This document shows, piece after piece, positions 24,721 through 33,148 of a stretch of DNA of 64,000 nucleotides; position 1 is the first letter of the stretch, and every line of letters starts with the position of its first letter. Position numbers and translations under genes: made by a program. Under the pieces are notes generated by a model, which saw only the letters and a program-made list of their open reading frames with translations, had not been told where the DNA came from and searched no databases. Source of the DNA: Gammaproteobacteria bacterium. Its GTDB lineage: Bacteria; Pseudomonadota; Gammaproteobacteria; Pseudomonadales; Pseudohongiellaceae. The DNA is taken from assembly GCA_028818225.1 (NCBI GenBank), contig JAPPOG010000069.1, positions 62,001 through 126,000 on the forward strand, in the 5' to 3' direction.

Positions 24721-24738
24721 TCATCAATCTTTATTCAG

Positions 24739-24764
24739 AAAGGCCGGCATTGTCGGCCTTTTTT
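24739..24764 (+). terminator. Rho-independent terminator
   Basis: An 8-bp stem (AAAGGCCG / CGGCCTTT, 24739-24746 and 24754-24761) with a seven-base loop runs into six T. It lies 19 bases after the stop of the DLQGVW gene. Confidence 0.9.
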
Positions 24765-24971
24765 ATATGAAAAATTTCTCAAACTGCTATAAGTCACTAT
24801 TAGGTGCAGGATTCTAAACTATTGTTGTAGTTCACTGAGTGGTGCCATACTCGATTGTGAAGGGTTAGAGAAAATTGTTTAGCCCGGAAAAATTAGTATC
24901 AAGTAAGAGAATACTGCACGCTTGGTCGCAACGGGCAGAATAAACTTGTAAATAGCAAAAAAATTGAGCTG

Positions 24972-26075
24972 ATGAAAAATTCACGACGAGAGTTTATCAA
25001 GGCATCTGGACTGTTAGCTGCAGGACTGAGTTTTCCTGTGCGTGCACAGACGCCTCTTAAAATATTGATACTTGGTGGTACCGGATTTATTGGGCCACAC
25101 ATGGTGAACTATGCTGTTTCCCGTGGACACCAGGTTTCGATATTTACTCGTGGTAATCGAGAGCTGGATATTCCTGGTGTGGAGCACTTGGTAGGCGATC
25201 GTAATAACGATCATACTGCGCTGGAAGGTAGATCATGGGACGTTATTCTCGATAACAATGCACAAGATTACCGGTGGGTACAAACCAGTACTGCATTATT
25301 AAAAGACGTAGCTGAGCACTATATTCTGGTTTCCTCTATTTCTGCCTATGCAGCAGAGGGTTTTGGCTACGAGAACTGGCAGCGATTAGTATTCGAGCCA
25401 TTAATTGACGAAGACTATGAACGACTGCGCCCGCCTGAAGGGTGGAACGATGGTGATGATGCGTCTTACGGTTTAATGAAGGCGCTTTGTGAAGATATTG
25501 CCCATGCCGCATTCCCCAATCGCTGCGCAGTGGTTCGTCCTGGCCTCATAGTTGGGCCTGGCGATCCAACCGATCGATTTACTTACTGGCCGGTACGACT
25601 AGATGAAGGCGGCGAAGTACTGGCTCCCGGCAATCCGAATCACGCCAATCAAATTATCGATCAACGGGATTTAACGGAATGGATTGTGAGACTCGCAGAA
25701 AATCGCGTGGCTGGCGACTTTAACGCCACTGGTCCTGACTTCAGATTGACTATGAGTACGCTGCTCTCAGCTGTTGGTGCTGCCGTTGACAGCGACTATG
25801 TTCTTAGCTGGATTCCTGAGGGTTTTTTGGAACAACAAAATGTTGCTCCCTGGAGTGACATGCCTACATGGATTCCCGGTGATACTCTTTCCTATGTCGA
25901 TATTGAGCGAGCGCTGAATACAGGATTAACTTTCCGCAGCATCGAACAAACTGCCAGAGATACCCTTGAATGGGACAAAGCTCGACCGGCAGCGGAACGA
26001 GAAAATCGACGGGCAGGCTTAAGTCGTGAACGTGAACGGGAAATTATTGCCCTTTGGAAAAATCGTCACGCCTGA
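24972..26075 (+). CDS. Tat-exported NAD-dependent epimerase/dehydratase
   Basis: The 367-residue protein begins with a twin-arginine signal (NSRREFIKASGLLAAGLSF, ending VRAQ). An extended-SDR domain follows: ILILGGTGFIGPHMVNYAV gives the Rossmann nucleotide-binding motif, and VSSISAYA, SYGLMKALCEDIAH (Tyr-x3-Lys active site) and VVRPGLIVGPGDPTDRF follow. Tat export of a pre-folded, cofactor-loaded NAD(P) enzyme to the periplasm is consistent with the signal. The substrate, probably a nucleotide- or sugar-type compound, is not known. It is monocistronic as far as can be seen. Confidence 0.87.
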   Translation: MKNSRREFIKASGLLAAGLSFPVRAQTPLKILILGGTGFIGPHMVNYAVSRGHQVSIFTRGNRELDIPGVEHLVGDRNNDHTALEGRSWDVILDNNAQDYRWVQTSTALLKDVAEHYILVSSISAYAAEGFGYENWQRLVFEPLIDEDYERLRPPEGWNDGDDASYGLMKALCEDIAHAAFPNRCAVVRPGLIVGPGDPTDRFTYWPVRLDEGGEVLAPGNPNHANQIIDQRDLTEWIVRLAENRVAGDFNATGPDFRLTMSTLLSAVGAAVDSDYVLSWIPEGFLEQQNVAPWSDMPTWIPGDTLSYVDIERALNTGLTFRSIEQTARDTLEWDKARPAAERENRRAGLSREREREIIALWKNRHA

Positions 26076-26753
26076 TCCTGTTAAAACCCAAAAACTGAAA
26101 CGAATCGCGGTTCTTATGTGCAGCATCGATCATAAGCATCACGCGGTAATTCGTATTTTGCATGCGAACGTCGAGAAAATTTCGGCCTGTTCCTCCATGG
26201 GACAATTATGGTGATTGAGAATTCAGGTAAAAAACCTATGGAGTCAATTTTACTGGTGTTCTTGAGGACCCGGAATCAGATGAAATGCTGAAAGCGGTCA
26301 AAGCAATTGCAGCAAGCAAACATGAAAAGATTTTCCAATCACGAGCGATGCTTTGGGAATTAGAACTATTTTGGGTGGCTAGGTGCTCTTTCGCCAGGCT
26401 GACTTAATCCGCAATAGTTTAGCTTCTATCACTTAAATTGCTGCTCAAAAATTAATAAGACACGTTCATATTCTGTTCAGGCTGTACTCTTTAATCTCCT
26501 GTAACTAGCGGAATCGTTAGGCAAAGCAGGCATTCCTCGCAAAACCCACATCTTGTTGTCCTGTTTAGTGCTGACATTATTTCCGTGAATCCCCACTCAT
26601 CTATATGGCGGATAGGGAGTGGGGATTTTTTATTCCTTTCAACTTATTCGATTTTTCTGGGTTTATTGCCAGCTTGATCTGAAGTAAATCTTTGATAAGA
26701 TTCAGTTTTTGCCATTCGCGCGGGGAAGACTGCGCGATGGACCGCAGAATCCA
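26076..26753. other. Long region without a supported gene
   Basis: These 678 bases hold no convincing protein gene. A short frame around 26245-26406 (VNFTGVLEDPESDEMLKA and onward) is readable but I did not recognise it and it lacks a good start; it may be a decayed fragment. A clear terminator lies at 26588-26631, more than 500 bases after the epimerase stop, so an untranslated or small RNA could end there. Confidence 0.5.
26588..26631 (+). terminator. Rho-independent terminator without an obvious upstream gene
   Basis: An 11-bp perfect stem (AATCCCCACTC / GAGTGGGGATT, 26588-26598 and 26617-26627) with an 18-base loop is followed by a run of T. It precedes the DUF4105 gene and may protect it from upstream transcription, or end an unrecognised small RNA. 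Confidence 0.85.
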
Positions 26754-28115
26754 ATGACAGCAAGCAGCCTCGCGCCCTCTCGATTTTCAAAGTTCTGGTT
26801 ACCCATTCTGTTGGCCAGTTTTCTGGCAATTTCTCCTCGGCTTGGCGCCCAAACCGCTGATATAGCGGATTTCGCGGTTCCGGCAGACATGAGCAATGTG
26901 CATTTCTACCTAATAACCGTGGATGTAGGAGATTCAGTCTGGGATAACTTTGGCCATACCGCTCTCAGGGTGCGGGATGAAAGCAACAATACTGATACAG
27001 TTTTTAATTGGGGATATTTCAGTTTTGGCGATGGAGTTGTTGCCTTCTCCTGGAATTTTTTTAAGGGAATAATGAATTACAGCCTGGTTACCAATTCTCC
27101 CCGCCAGGAGTTTGCAATGTACCGCGCACAGGAAAGAACGGTATGGCAAGACAGAATAAATCTGACTAATCCGCAGAAGGCAAGATTGTATCGTCGCCTT
27201 TTGTGGAACCTGGAACCAGCCAACGTCCAGTATCCTTATCAGTACTTCTTTGATAATTGCACGACCAAGGTTAGAGACTATCTGGATGAGGCACTGGTTG
27301 GTAGTATCAGTCAGCAATATACTGGCGACACCGCTGTTACGTTTCGAGAACAGGTGCAGGCTCACTATGAGTCGGTTGGCTTGGTCGGGTTCTCGCTCGA
27401 AATTCTGATGAACAGCAATATCGATAGAAACATGACGGAATGGGAAGACATGTTTCTGCCATTGAAATTGCGTGAGCGTCTAATGGGCGTTCGTTCGGAC
27501 GTTGCAGAGAACGGAGAGCAACTCATGTTGTTATCTGACCCACAGATTTTTGACTCATACCCACCACCAACAGCTGATTCTAACCCTTACCAGATAGCAT
27601 CGCTGGTTTTAGTCGCTCCGGTATTATTTCTGGGTTTAATGTTAAAACGAATTCCACAATCCTATTTCGCTACTCACTCACGCATTGGCTTTAAAGCGGC
27701 TGGAATTAATTTCAGGATATTGGGATTGCTTGGATTACTTACGGCAGTATTCAGTGGCGTCTATGGCATCTTGATGTTGGGAAGTTGGTTCGTATCGGAT
27801 CACGTGGACACCCACCACAATATAAACCTCTTGTTGTTCTGGCCAACTGATATTTTAGGAGTTGTAGTTTCACTGCGTTGGTTGTTGCTATGTAAACCCT
27901 GGCCCATGACTCACAATAGTGCGCCTTTTATAAATTATTATTTGATGGCACATGTGGCGGGAATGATCTTGTATGGGTTTATCGCTTTTTTCGAATTGGT
28001 GACTCAATCAATCGGCAACATCGCCTTGTATGTTGTCCCAGGTTTTCTGTTATTTACATTAATGATCTGGCTTGTTGGTTTTGAACCGGCCAAGCCAAAA
28101 AACATGTTTTTCTAG
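26754..28115 (+). CDS. DUF4105 (Lnb N-terminal-like) membrane protein
   Basis: The 453-residue protein has a signal peptide (ending RLGAQ) from the ATG at 26754. A periplasmic DUF4105 domain of about 200 residues follows, with the conserved blocks VWDNFGHTALRVRD and FFDNCTTKVRDYLDEAL, whose His and Cys suggest a papain-like hydrolase or transferase site. The C-terminal third has about five membrane helices (for example IASLVLVAPVLFLGLML and YYLMAHVAGMILYGFIAFFE). The function of the family is not established; the domain was first noted at the N-terminus of lacto-N-biosidase chaperone-type proteins. The next gene starts 9 bases after the stop. Confidence 0.82.
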   Translation: MTASSLAPSRFSKFWLPILLASFLAISPRLGAQTADIADFAVPADMSNVHFYLITVDVGDSVWDNFGHTALRVRDESNNTDTVFNWGYFSFGDGVVAFSWNFFKGIMNYSLVTNSPRQEFAMYRAQERTVWQDRINLTNPQKARLYRRLLWNLEPANVQYPYQYFFDNCTTKVRDYLDEALVGSISQQYTGDTAVTFREQVQAHYESVGLVGFSLEILMNSNIDRNMTEWEDMFLPLKLRERLMGVRSDVAENGEQLMLLSDPQIFDSYPPPTADSNPYQIASLVLVAPVLFLGLMLKRIPQSYFATHSRIGFKAAGINFRILGLLGLLTAVFSGVYGILMLGSWFVSDHVDTHHNINLLLFWPTDILGVVVSLRWLLLCKPWPMTHNSAPFINYYLMAHVAGMILYGFIAFFELVTQSIGNIALYVVPGFLLFTLMIWLVGFEPAKPKNMFF

Positions 28116-28124
28116 AGCAATCCC

Positions 28125-29087
28125 ATGAAAGTTTTGCGCAGTCCGGAAGCGGTCCGAGCCAACAAACTTGATCCCATGGCGCAGAAAGTGGCCGATGCAG
28201 CCGCGCGTTTACCGCAAATCGAAGACGGTTCGCCGGAGGATGCTCGCGCGATGCGTCGTGAGCGAGGCAATCCCTTTGCGCCAGACCCCGCGGAGCTTGA
28301 AAATATCGAAGATATCGAAATTCCTATTCAATCTGGTTCCCTGATGCTTCGAATCTACCGACCTTTTGGCTGGAAACAGAAATTAGGGTCGGCTCTGATT
28401 TTCTACCATGGAGGAGGTTTCGTGCTTGGAGATGTTGAACAATACGATACTGTTGTTCAACATCTTGCCGCCAAGAGTGGTTGCATTGCTATATCAGTGG
28501 AATATCAGTTAGCTCCAGAAAACAAGATTAAAGGAATTCACCAGGATGGGTTCGATGCATACTGCTGGATCAGAGAAAATGCAGCCGACCTGGGGATTGA
28601 CAAAAACAGGATTGCTGTTGGCGGAGACAGTGCTGGTGGGAATTTAACTATTGGTGTCGAGTTACTTTGCAAACAAGCAAACTATCCCGTTCCAAAGTAC
28701 CAGGTACTAATCTATCCCTCGGTAGATTTGCCAATGAGTTTCCCTTCCGTAGAAGAATTCGGTGAAGGATACTTTCTCACTAGCAAAGGGATGACTTGGT
28801 TTCGCAGTCACTATCTCGAATCACCAGTTCAGGCTAATGATCCTGACTTACTTTTTTTAGAAAGAGATGTCAGTGGTTTATCCCCCGCTTTTGTTGTAAC
28901 CGCCGGTTTCGATCCGTTGAGGGATGAGGGTAAGGCCTTTGCTGATCACCTCGAACAACAGGGTGTGCCAGCAGAGCATGTTTGCTATACCGACATGATT
29001 CACGGATTTATATCATTCGCCGGAGGTATCGGGGCTGGTATGGAATTAATCGAAGCAATTGCAAGCAGACTAAAAACTGAATTGTAG
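28125..29087 (+). CDS. Alpha/beta-hydrolase esterase (hormone-sensitive-lipase family)
   Basis: The 320-residue enzyme shows the HSL-family features: the oxyanion motif FYHGGGFVLGDVEQYD near residue 94, the nucleophile motif VGGDSAGGNLTIG near 165, then VVTAGFDPLRDEG carrying the catalytic Asp and MIHGFISFAG carrying the His. No signal peptide is seen, so it is a cytosolic carboxylesterase or lipase on short acyl esters. It is 9 bases downstream of the DUF4105 gene and probably co-transcribed. A bidirectional terminator follows. Confidence 0.9.
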   Translation: MKVLRSPEAVRANKLDPMAQKVADAAARLPQIEDGSPEDARAMRRERGNPFAPDPAELENIEDIEIPIQSGSLMLRIYRPFGWKQKLGSALIFYHGGGFVLGDVEQYDTVVQHLAAKSGCIAISVEYQLAPENKIKGIHQDGFDAYCWIRENAADLGIDKNRIAVGGDSAGGNLTIGVELLCKQANYPVPKYQVLIYPSVDLPMSFPSVEEFGEGYFLTSKGMTWFRSHYLESPVQANDPDLLFLERDVSGLSPAFVVTAGFDPLRDEGKAFADHLEQQGVPAEHVCYTDMIHGFISFAGGIGAGMELIEAIASRLKTEL

Positions 29088-29095
29088 TCAAAACG

Positions 29096-29117
29096 AAGCC
29101 GAGCATTGCTCGGCTTT
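29096..29117. terminator. Bidirectional terminator between the esterase and pal genes
   Basis: A 9-bp stem (AAGCCGAGC / GCTCGGCTT) with loop ATT lies between the convergent genes. T-rich stretches flank it on both strands. Confidence 0.85.
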
Positions 29118-29135
29118 GTTAGTTGTAATGAATAA

Positions 29136-29678
29136 TTACTCGGTCACTATTTCTACGCGACGATTGCGCTGATAGGCAGTTTCAGAAGTGCCGCGATCAG
29201 CTGGTCTCTCTTCACCATAACTCACAGATTCAATCTGGTTACGTGCCGCACCGTTAACAATCAGATAATTCTGAATACTGTTATTGCGTCGTTCGCCCAG
29301 TGCCAGGTTATATTCCCGGGTACCGCGCTCATCGGCATGGCCTTCCAAGCGAATACGTTTACTGGGATTAGCAGCTAAGTCCTGTGCGTGAAAGTTCAAT
29401 ACATCACGATCAGCCTGGCGAAAATCGGCGATATCAAAATCGAAGTAAAACACGCGAGTTGCAAGCGCGGATCGTCTCATACGTTCTTCTGCGGCTGCCG
29501 CCCGAGCTGCGGCGGCATCTTCTAATTCTTGCGTTCGCCTGGTGGTAGCATCAATCCCGGACTCACCACTGTCTGCAACTTCACTTGCATCGGCTTCTTC
29601 ACTGGTAGAGCTGCAGGCTACTACCGTGCTTAAGGCGAATAGGAGTAGTGCAAGTTTAAAGAGATGATTTATTTTCAT
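29136..29678 (-). CDS. pal: Peptidoglycan-associated lipoprotein (Pal, OmpA-type)
   Basis: The 180-residue protein has a lipoprotein signal with lipobox VVAC at about residues 19-22, then an acidic, alanine-rich linker (EDAAAARAAAAEERMRR) and an OmpA domain. The domain carries VFYFDFDIADF, IRLEGHADERGTREYNLALG and RRNNSIQNYLIVNG, then RRVEIV at the end. Pal binds peptidoglycan in the outer-membrane Tol-Pal system. The tolB-tolQRA genes are not beside it, which is unusual for the main pal, so this could be an additional Pal-like lipoprotein. Confidence 0.85.
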   Translation of the reverse strand: MKINHLFKLALLLFALSTVVACSSTSEEADASEVADSGESGIDATTRRTQELEDAAAARAAAAEERMRRSALATRVFYFDFDIADFRQADRDVLNFHAQDLAANPSKRIRLEGHADERGTREYNLALGERRNNSIQNYLIVNGAARNQIESVSYGEERPADRGTSETAYQRNRRVEIVTE

Positions 29679-30037
29679 GTTGAATACCTGCTTTTAGACA
29701 AGGGCAGAAAATCTCGGCAAGTCAGTGTCTTAAATGGAAGGCGCAGAATACCCCATTTGTATGTTCAAATCCATTCAGTGAACTCAATAGTTAAGGGCTG
29801 GCAAAGCGAGCTTGAGTGCTGAATTTATTGAAGATTTTTGTATTTCTATGGGTCTGGCATGGCGTCGAGCAAGCGTTCGATTCTTCTACCCTATTTGGGG
29901 AGTTTAGTGTTAATCTCTTGTCGCTTTTTAGAAGTAACAACTTATTGCATGCAATTACAAAAAACCGGCGCGATTGAGATAGCGCAACTAATTGCAGGAA
30001 TAAGCCTAGAGGGATAGTCCGACCGAGGAGATGAAGA
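29679..30037. other. Divergent promoter region between pal and the acyl-CoA dehydrogenase operon
   Basis: No gene is seen in these 359 bases. The region must carry the promoters of pal (leftward) and of the operon beginning at 30038 (rightward). GAGGAG at 30025-30030 is the ribosome-binding site for the GTG at 30038. Confidence 0.5.
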
Positions 30038-31237
30038 GTGAACGCTGATTTTACAGCAGAAGATTTGGCCTTTCAGGAAGAAGTTCGCAGCTTTCTGGAG
30101 AACGAGTTTCCAGCAGAGTATCAAGCGAAAATCGATGCCAATATTCGCCTTAGCAAAGAGGAGATAATTAACTGGCAGAAAATTCTCTATAAAAAAGGTT
30201 GGGCAGCTCCCTCCTGGCCAGTAGAGTATGGTGGCACCGGCTGGACGCAAATTCAGCAGCATATGTTTGCCACTGAAATGGGATTGATTGGTGCACCGGA
30301 TCCTGTTCCCTTTGGTATGAAAATGGTTGCGCCAATCATCATGGCTTATGGCAATGATGAACAGAAAGCGCGTTTTTTGCCGGATATTCTGGAAAGCAAT
30401 GTATGGTGGTGCCAGGGCTATTCTGAACCCAATGCCGGCTCCGATCTGGCATCCTTAAAAACAGCCGCAGTACGCGATGGTGATCATTATGTCGTTAATG
30501 GAGCCAAGACCTGGAATACTTATGGCCAATATGCAGACTGGATCTTCTGTCTGGTAAGAACCGATAACACCGTTAAGAAACAGGAAGGGATTAGCTTTCT
30601 TCTTATCGATATGAAATCTCCCGGCGTATCGCTTAAACCAATTTATTTACTGGATGGGCATGCGGAAGTAAACGAAGTCTTCTTTGATGACGTAAAAGTC
30701 CCCGTTGAAAACCTGATCGGCGAAGAGAACAAAGGTTGGACTTATGCCAAAGTCCTGCTTACCCATGAGCGCACCAATATTTCAGGTGTTCCGCGCGGCA
30801 AGCGTCGCTTGCGTGCATTGAAACGTATCGCAGCAGAAACCGACGACGGATTCGGTAATTCTATGATGGAAAACCAGACTTTCCGCAATCGAGTTGCCAG
30901 TATCGAAATAGAATTGAAGGCGCTTGAATACGCAGAACTACGAACACTTGCATCTATATCTACAGGCAAGGCCCCTGGTCCGGAATCATCGATTCTGAAG
31001 ATTGTTGGCACAGAGCTGGCACAACGTATCGATGAAATCTTTGTGGATCTTGCTGCCTATCATTGTCTTCCCTTTGTGCCCGAACAATTCGAAGATGGCT
31101 TTCAGGGTACTCCATTGGGGCCAGGTAACTCAGCAGCTTCCGCGTTGACTTATTTCAATAACCGCAAGGCGTCAATCTACGGTGGCTCTAATGAAATTCA
31201 ACGTAACATAATATGCAAAGCAGTATTGGGCTTATAA
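30038..31237 (+). CDS. Acyl-CoA dehydrogenase, large-type subunit
   Basis: The 399-residue flavoprotein has the family order: an alpha-helical N-domain, a flavin/substrate segment (WCQGYSEPNAGSDLASLKT, then KTWNTYGQYADWIFCLVRT) and a C-domain ending IYGGSNEIQRNII. The usual catalytic glutamate of the YEGT motif is a glycine here (YGGS), as in FadE-type proteins that work as alpha/beta pairs or use another base. GTG is the start, with GAGGAG seven bases upstream. The gene opens a five-gene operon and is followed after 18 bases by a second, different acyl-CoA dehydrogenase. Confidence 0.92.
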   Translation: MNADFTAEDLAFQEEVRSFLENEFPAEYQAKIDANIRLSKEEIINWQKILYKKGWAAPSWPVEYGGTGWTQIQQHMFATEMGLIGAPDPVPFGMKMVAPIIMAYGNDEQKARFLPDILESNVWWCQGYSEPNAGSDLASLKTAAVRDGDHYVVNGAKTWNTYGQYADWIFCLVRTDNTVKKQEGISFLLIDMKSPGVSLKPIYLLDGHAEVNEVFFDDVKVPVENLIGEENKGWTYAKVLLTHERTNISGVPRGKRRLRALKRIAAETDDGFGNSMMENQTFRNRVASIEIELKALEYAELRTLASISTGKAPGPESSILKIVGTELAQRIDEIFVDLAAYHCLPFVPEQFEDGFQGTPLGPGNSAASALTYFNNRKASIYGGSNEIQRNIICKAVLGL

Positions 31238-31255
31238 GGATAAAGAGGTAGTAAA

Positions 31256-32389
31256 GTGGATTTTTCATATTCAGAAGTTCAATTAATGCTGCAAGACTCT
31301 GTCCAGAAATTTGTGCATAAGAGTTATGACCATGAAACACGCAGCAAGATTGTCGAAAGTGAAGATGGGTATAGCAAAGAAAACTGGCAGCTGTTTGCAG
31401 AACTCGGTTGGCTAGCAGTACCATTTACTGAAGAAGATGGTGGGCTCGGTGGTTCCGCAGTCGATTTAATAGTCATTATGGAAGAGTTTGGCAAAGCCAA
31501 CCTGGTTGAGCCATTTACTGCTACAGCAGTACTTAGTGGCGGACTGATAGCGGAACTGGCGGAAGCAGAAACCAAAGCCAGTTTATTGGAGCAATTAGTA
31601 ACAGGAAACTTGCAGTTAGCTTGCGCCTATGCTGAAACAGGCAGTCGTTTTAATCTGGGTAAGGTAGCGACGACCGCGACAACGAGCGGTGATGATGTGC
31701 TTATCAATGGCAAAAAGATCGCCGTATTAAATGCGTCAAATGCTGATCAGATCCTGGTAGTAGCGCGGGAGTCTGGCGAAGAGACAGACGCTGAGGGTAT
31801 TTCCATTTTCAGGGTAGATGCCAATGCTGACGGTGTGTCTATAAATGCATTTACTAATATGGATGGCAAGAAATCATCCGAGGTTACTTTTGAGAATGTG
31901 AAAGTTTCTGCGGAGAGCCGGCTCGGTGAGGCTGGAAAAGCACTGCCTGCCTTACAAAAAATCATTGACCGTGCCACGGTAGGAGTAAGCGCCGAAGCCC
32001 TTGGTGCGCTGGAATCCCTGCTACAAAAGACCGTCGAGTACAGCAAGACCAGAAAGCAATTTGGCACCATTATTGGCAGCTTTCAGGCATTGCAGCATCG
32101 CATGGCAGATATGTTTATCGAATGCCAGTTGGCACGCTCTATTGTCGTCATGGCAGCGATGCAATTGGACAGCTCGGCAGGAGACCTGGAGAAAACCAAA
32201 TCTGTTTCTGCCGCCAAGAGCAGAGTCGGTAAAGCCATACGCCATGTCGGTCAGGAGTCTATTCAGATTCATGGCGGCATCGGCGTGACCGATGAATTAG
32301 ACGTTGGGCACTTATTCAAACGGGTAACGGCAATCGATATCATGTTCGGCAATGCTGATTATCATACCGAGCGTTTCGCCTCTCTATAA
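31256..32389 (+). CDS. Acyl-CoA dehydrogenase, small-type partner subunit
   Basis: The 377-residue protein is an acyl-CoA dehydrogenase of the shorter, more divergent type. It has WLAVPFTEEDGGLGGSAVDL near residue 60, RKQFGTIIGSFQALQHRMAD in the flavin region and IQIHGGIGVTDELDVG near the end. It ends in FGNADYHTERFASL and has no YEGT catalytic motif. This ending is typical of the partner subunit in heteromeric acyl-CoA dehydrogenases such as the mycobacterial FadE26-27 and FadE28-29 pairs. A GTG start follows AAAGAGG. A 403/382-residue-scale pair with the same order is at 48144-50554. Confidence 0.9.
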   Translation: MDFSYSEVQLMLQDSVQKFVHKSYDHETRSKIVESEDGYSKENWQLFAELGWLAVPFTEEDGGLGGSAVDLIVIMEEFGKANLVEPFTATAVLSGGLIAELAEAETKASLLEQLVTGNLQLACAYAETGSRFNLGKVATTATTSGDDVLINGKKIAVLNASNADQILVVARESGEETDAEGISIFRVDANADGVSINAFTNMDGKKSSEVTFENVKVSAESRLGEAGKALPALQKIIDRATVGVSAEALGALESLLQKTVEYSKTRKQFGTIIGSFQALQHRMADMFIECQLARSIVVMAAMQLDSSAGDLEKTKSVSAAKSRVGKAIRHVGQESIQIHGGIGVTDELDVGHLFKRVTAIDIMFGNADYHTERFASL

Positions 32390-32407
32390 TTCCAGAAGGA
32401 TCCTGCC

Positions 32408-33130
32408 ATGAGTGAACTTGTTTTTGTTCGGCATGGGCAGGCGTCCTTCGGCCAGAAATCTTACGATAAACTCAGTGAGCTCGGCATCGAGCAGGCTAGA
32501 ATTCTCGCTCAGCATTGGCAAGCACTGGGGGAAGAATTCGATCATATTTACGCCGGTTCTCTGCTACGTCAGCAGGAAACTGCCCGTGAGCTATTACCGC
32601 TAGTGAAGAATAATGTTTCAGCGCCAGAAACCCACGAGGGGCTGAATGAATACAGTGGCGATGCCATAGTTAAGATACATCTGCGTGATCAAGGTGAAGA
32701 GTTACAATCAGATTTTGAATTTGGTGGTACCTTTGCCAATAACGAAGATGAAAAAAGGTCTTTCCAGTCTGTATTTGAAGAGGCCACAGACAGATGGCTA
32801 AATGATGAGTTAGAACCGTCAGAAACTGAGCCCCATTTTGAATCCTGGAATGAATTCAAGAGCAGGGTCTTCGCCGCCTTCGATGACATCATGGCACGTC
32901 ACAGCGGTGGCAGTCGCGTTCTGGTTGCCACGTCAGGGGGGGTAATTGCCCTGGCACTGCAACGTGTGTTGCAATTTCCTGATGAACAGGTCATTAGAAC
33001 TAATTGGATGGTGCACAATAGTTCGGTTACTCGGATACGCTATGGAAGTGGTAAGATTTCCCTCACCCAATTTAACAGCTTGCCGCACCTGGAAAAGGAA
33101 GGCATGCAAGAATTCGTTACTTACCGTTAG
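32408..33130 (+). CDS. Histidine-phosphatase-superfamily (PGAM-fold) protein lacking the second catalytic His
   Basis: The 240-residue protein has the RHG motif of histidine phosphatases at the N-terminus (FVRHGQASFGQKSYDKLSEL) and HIYAGSLLRQQETARELL, typical for the fold. The second conserved histidine, usually in a THGG-type motif, is replaced: the segment reads LVATSGGVIALALQ. The first histidine forms the phospho-intermediate, so activity may remain, or the protein may only bind a phospho-compound. An AGAAGGA ribosome-binding site precedes the ATG. It lies between the acyl-CoA dehydrogenase pair and the kinase gene, which suggests a job on the same phosphorylated intermediate. Confidence 0.85.
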   Translation: MSELVFVRHGQASFGQKSYDKLSELGIEQARILAQHWQALGEEFDHIYAGSLLRQQETARELLPLVKNNVSAPETHEGLNEYSGDAIVKIHLRDQGEELQSDFEFGGTFANNEDEKRSFQSVFEEATDRWLNDELEPSETEPHFESWNEFKSRVFAAFDDIMARHSGGSRVLVATSGGVIALALQRVLQFPDEQVIRTNWMVHNSSVTRIRYGSGKISLTQFNSLPHLEKEGMQEFVTYR

Positions 33131-33148
33131 TTAAACTGGATAACAGCA

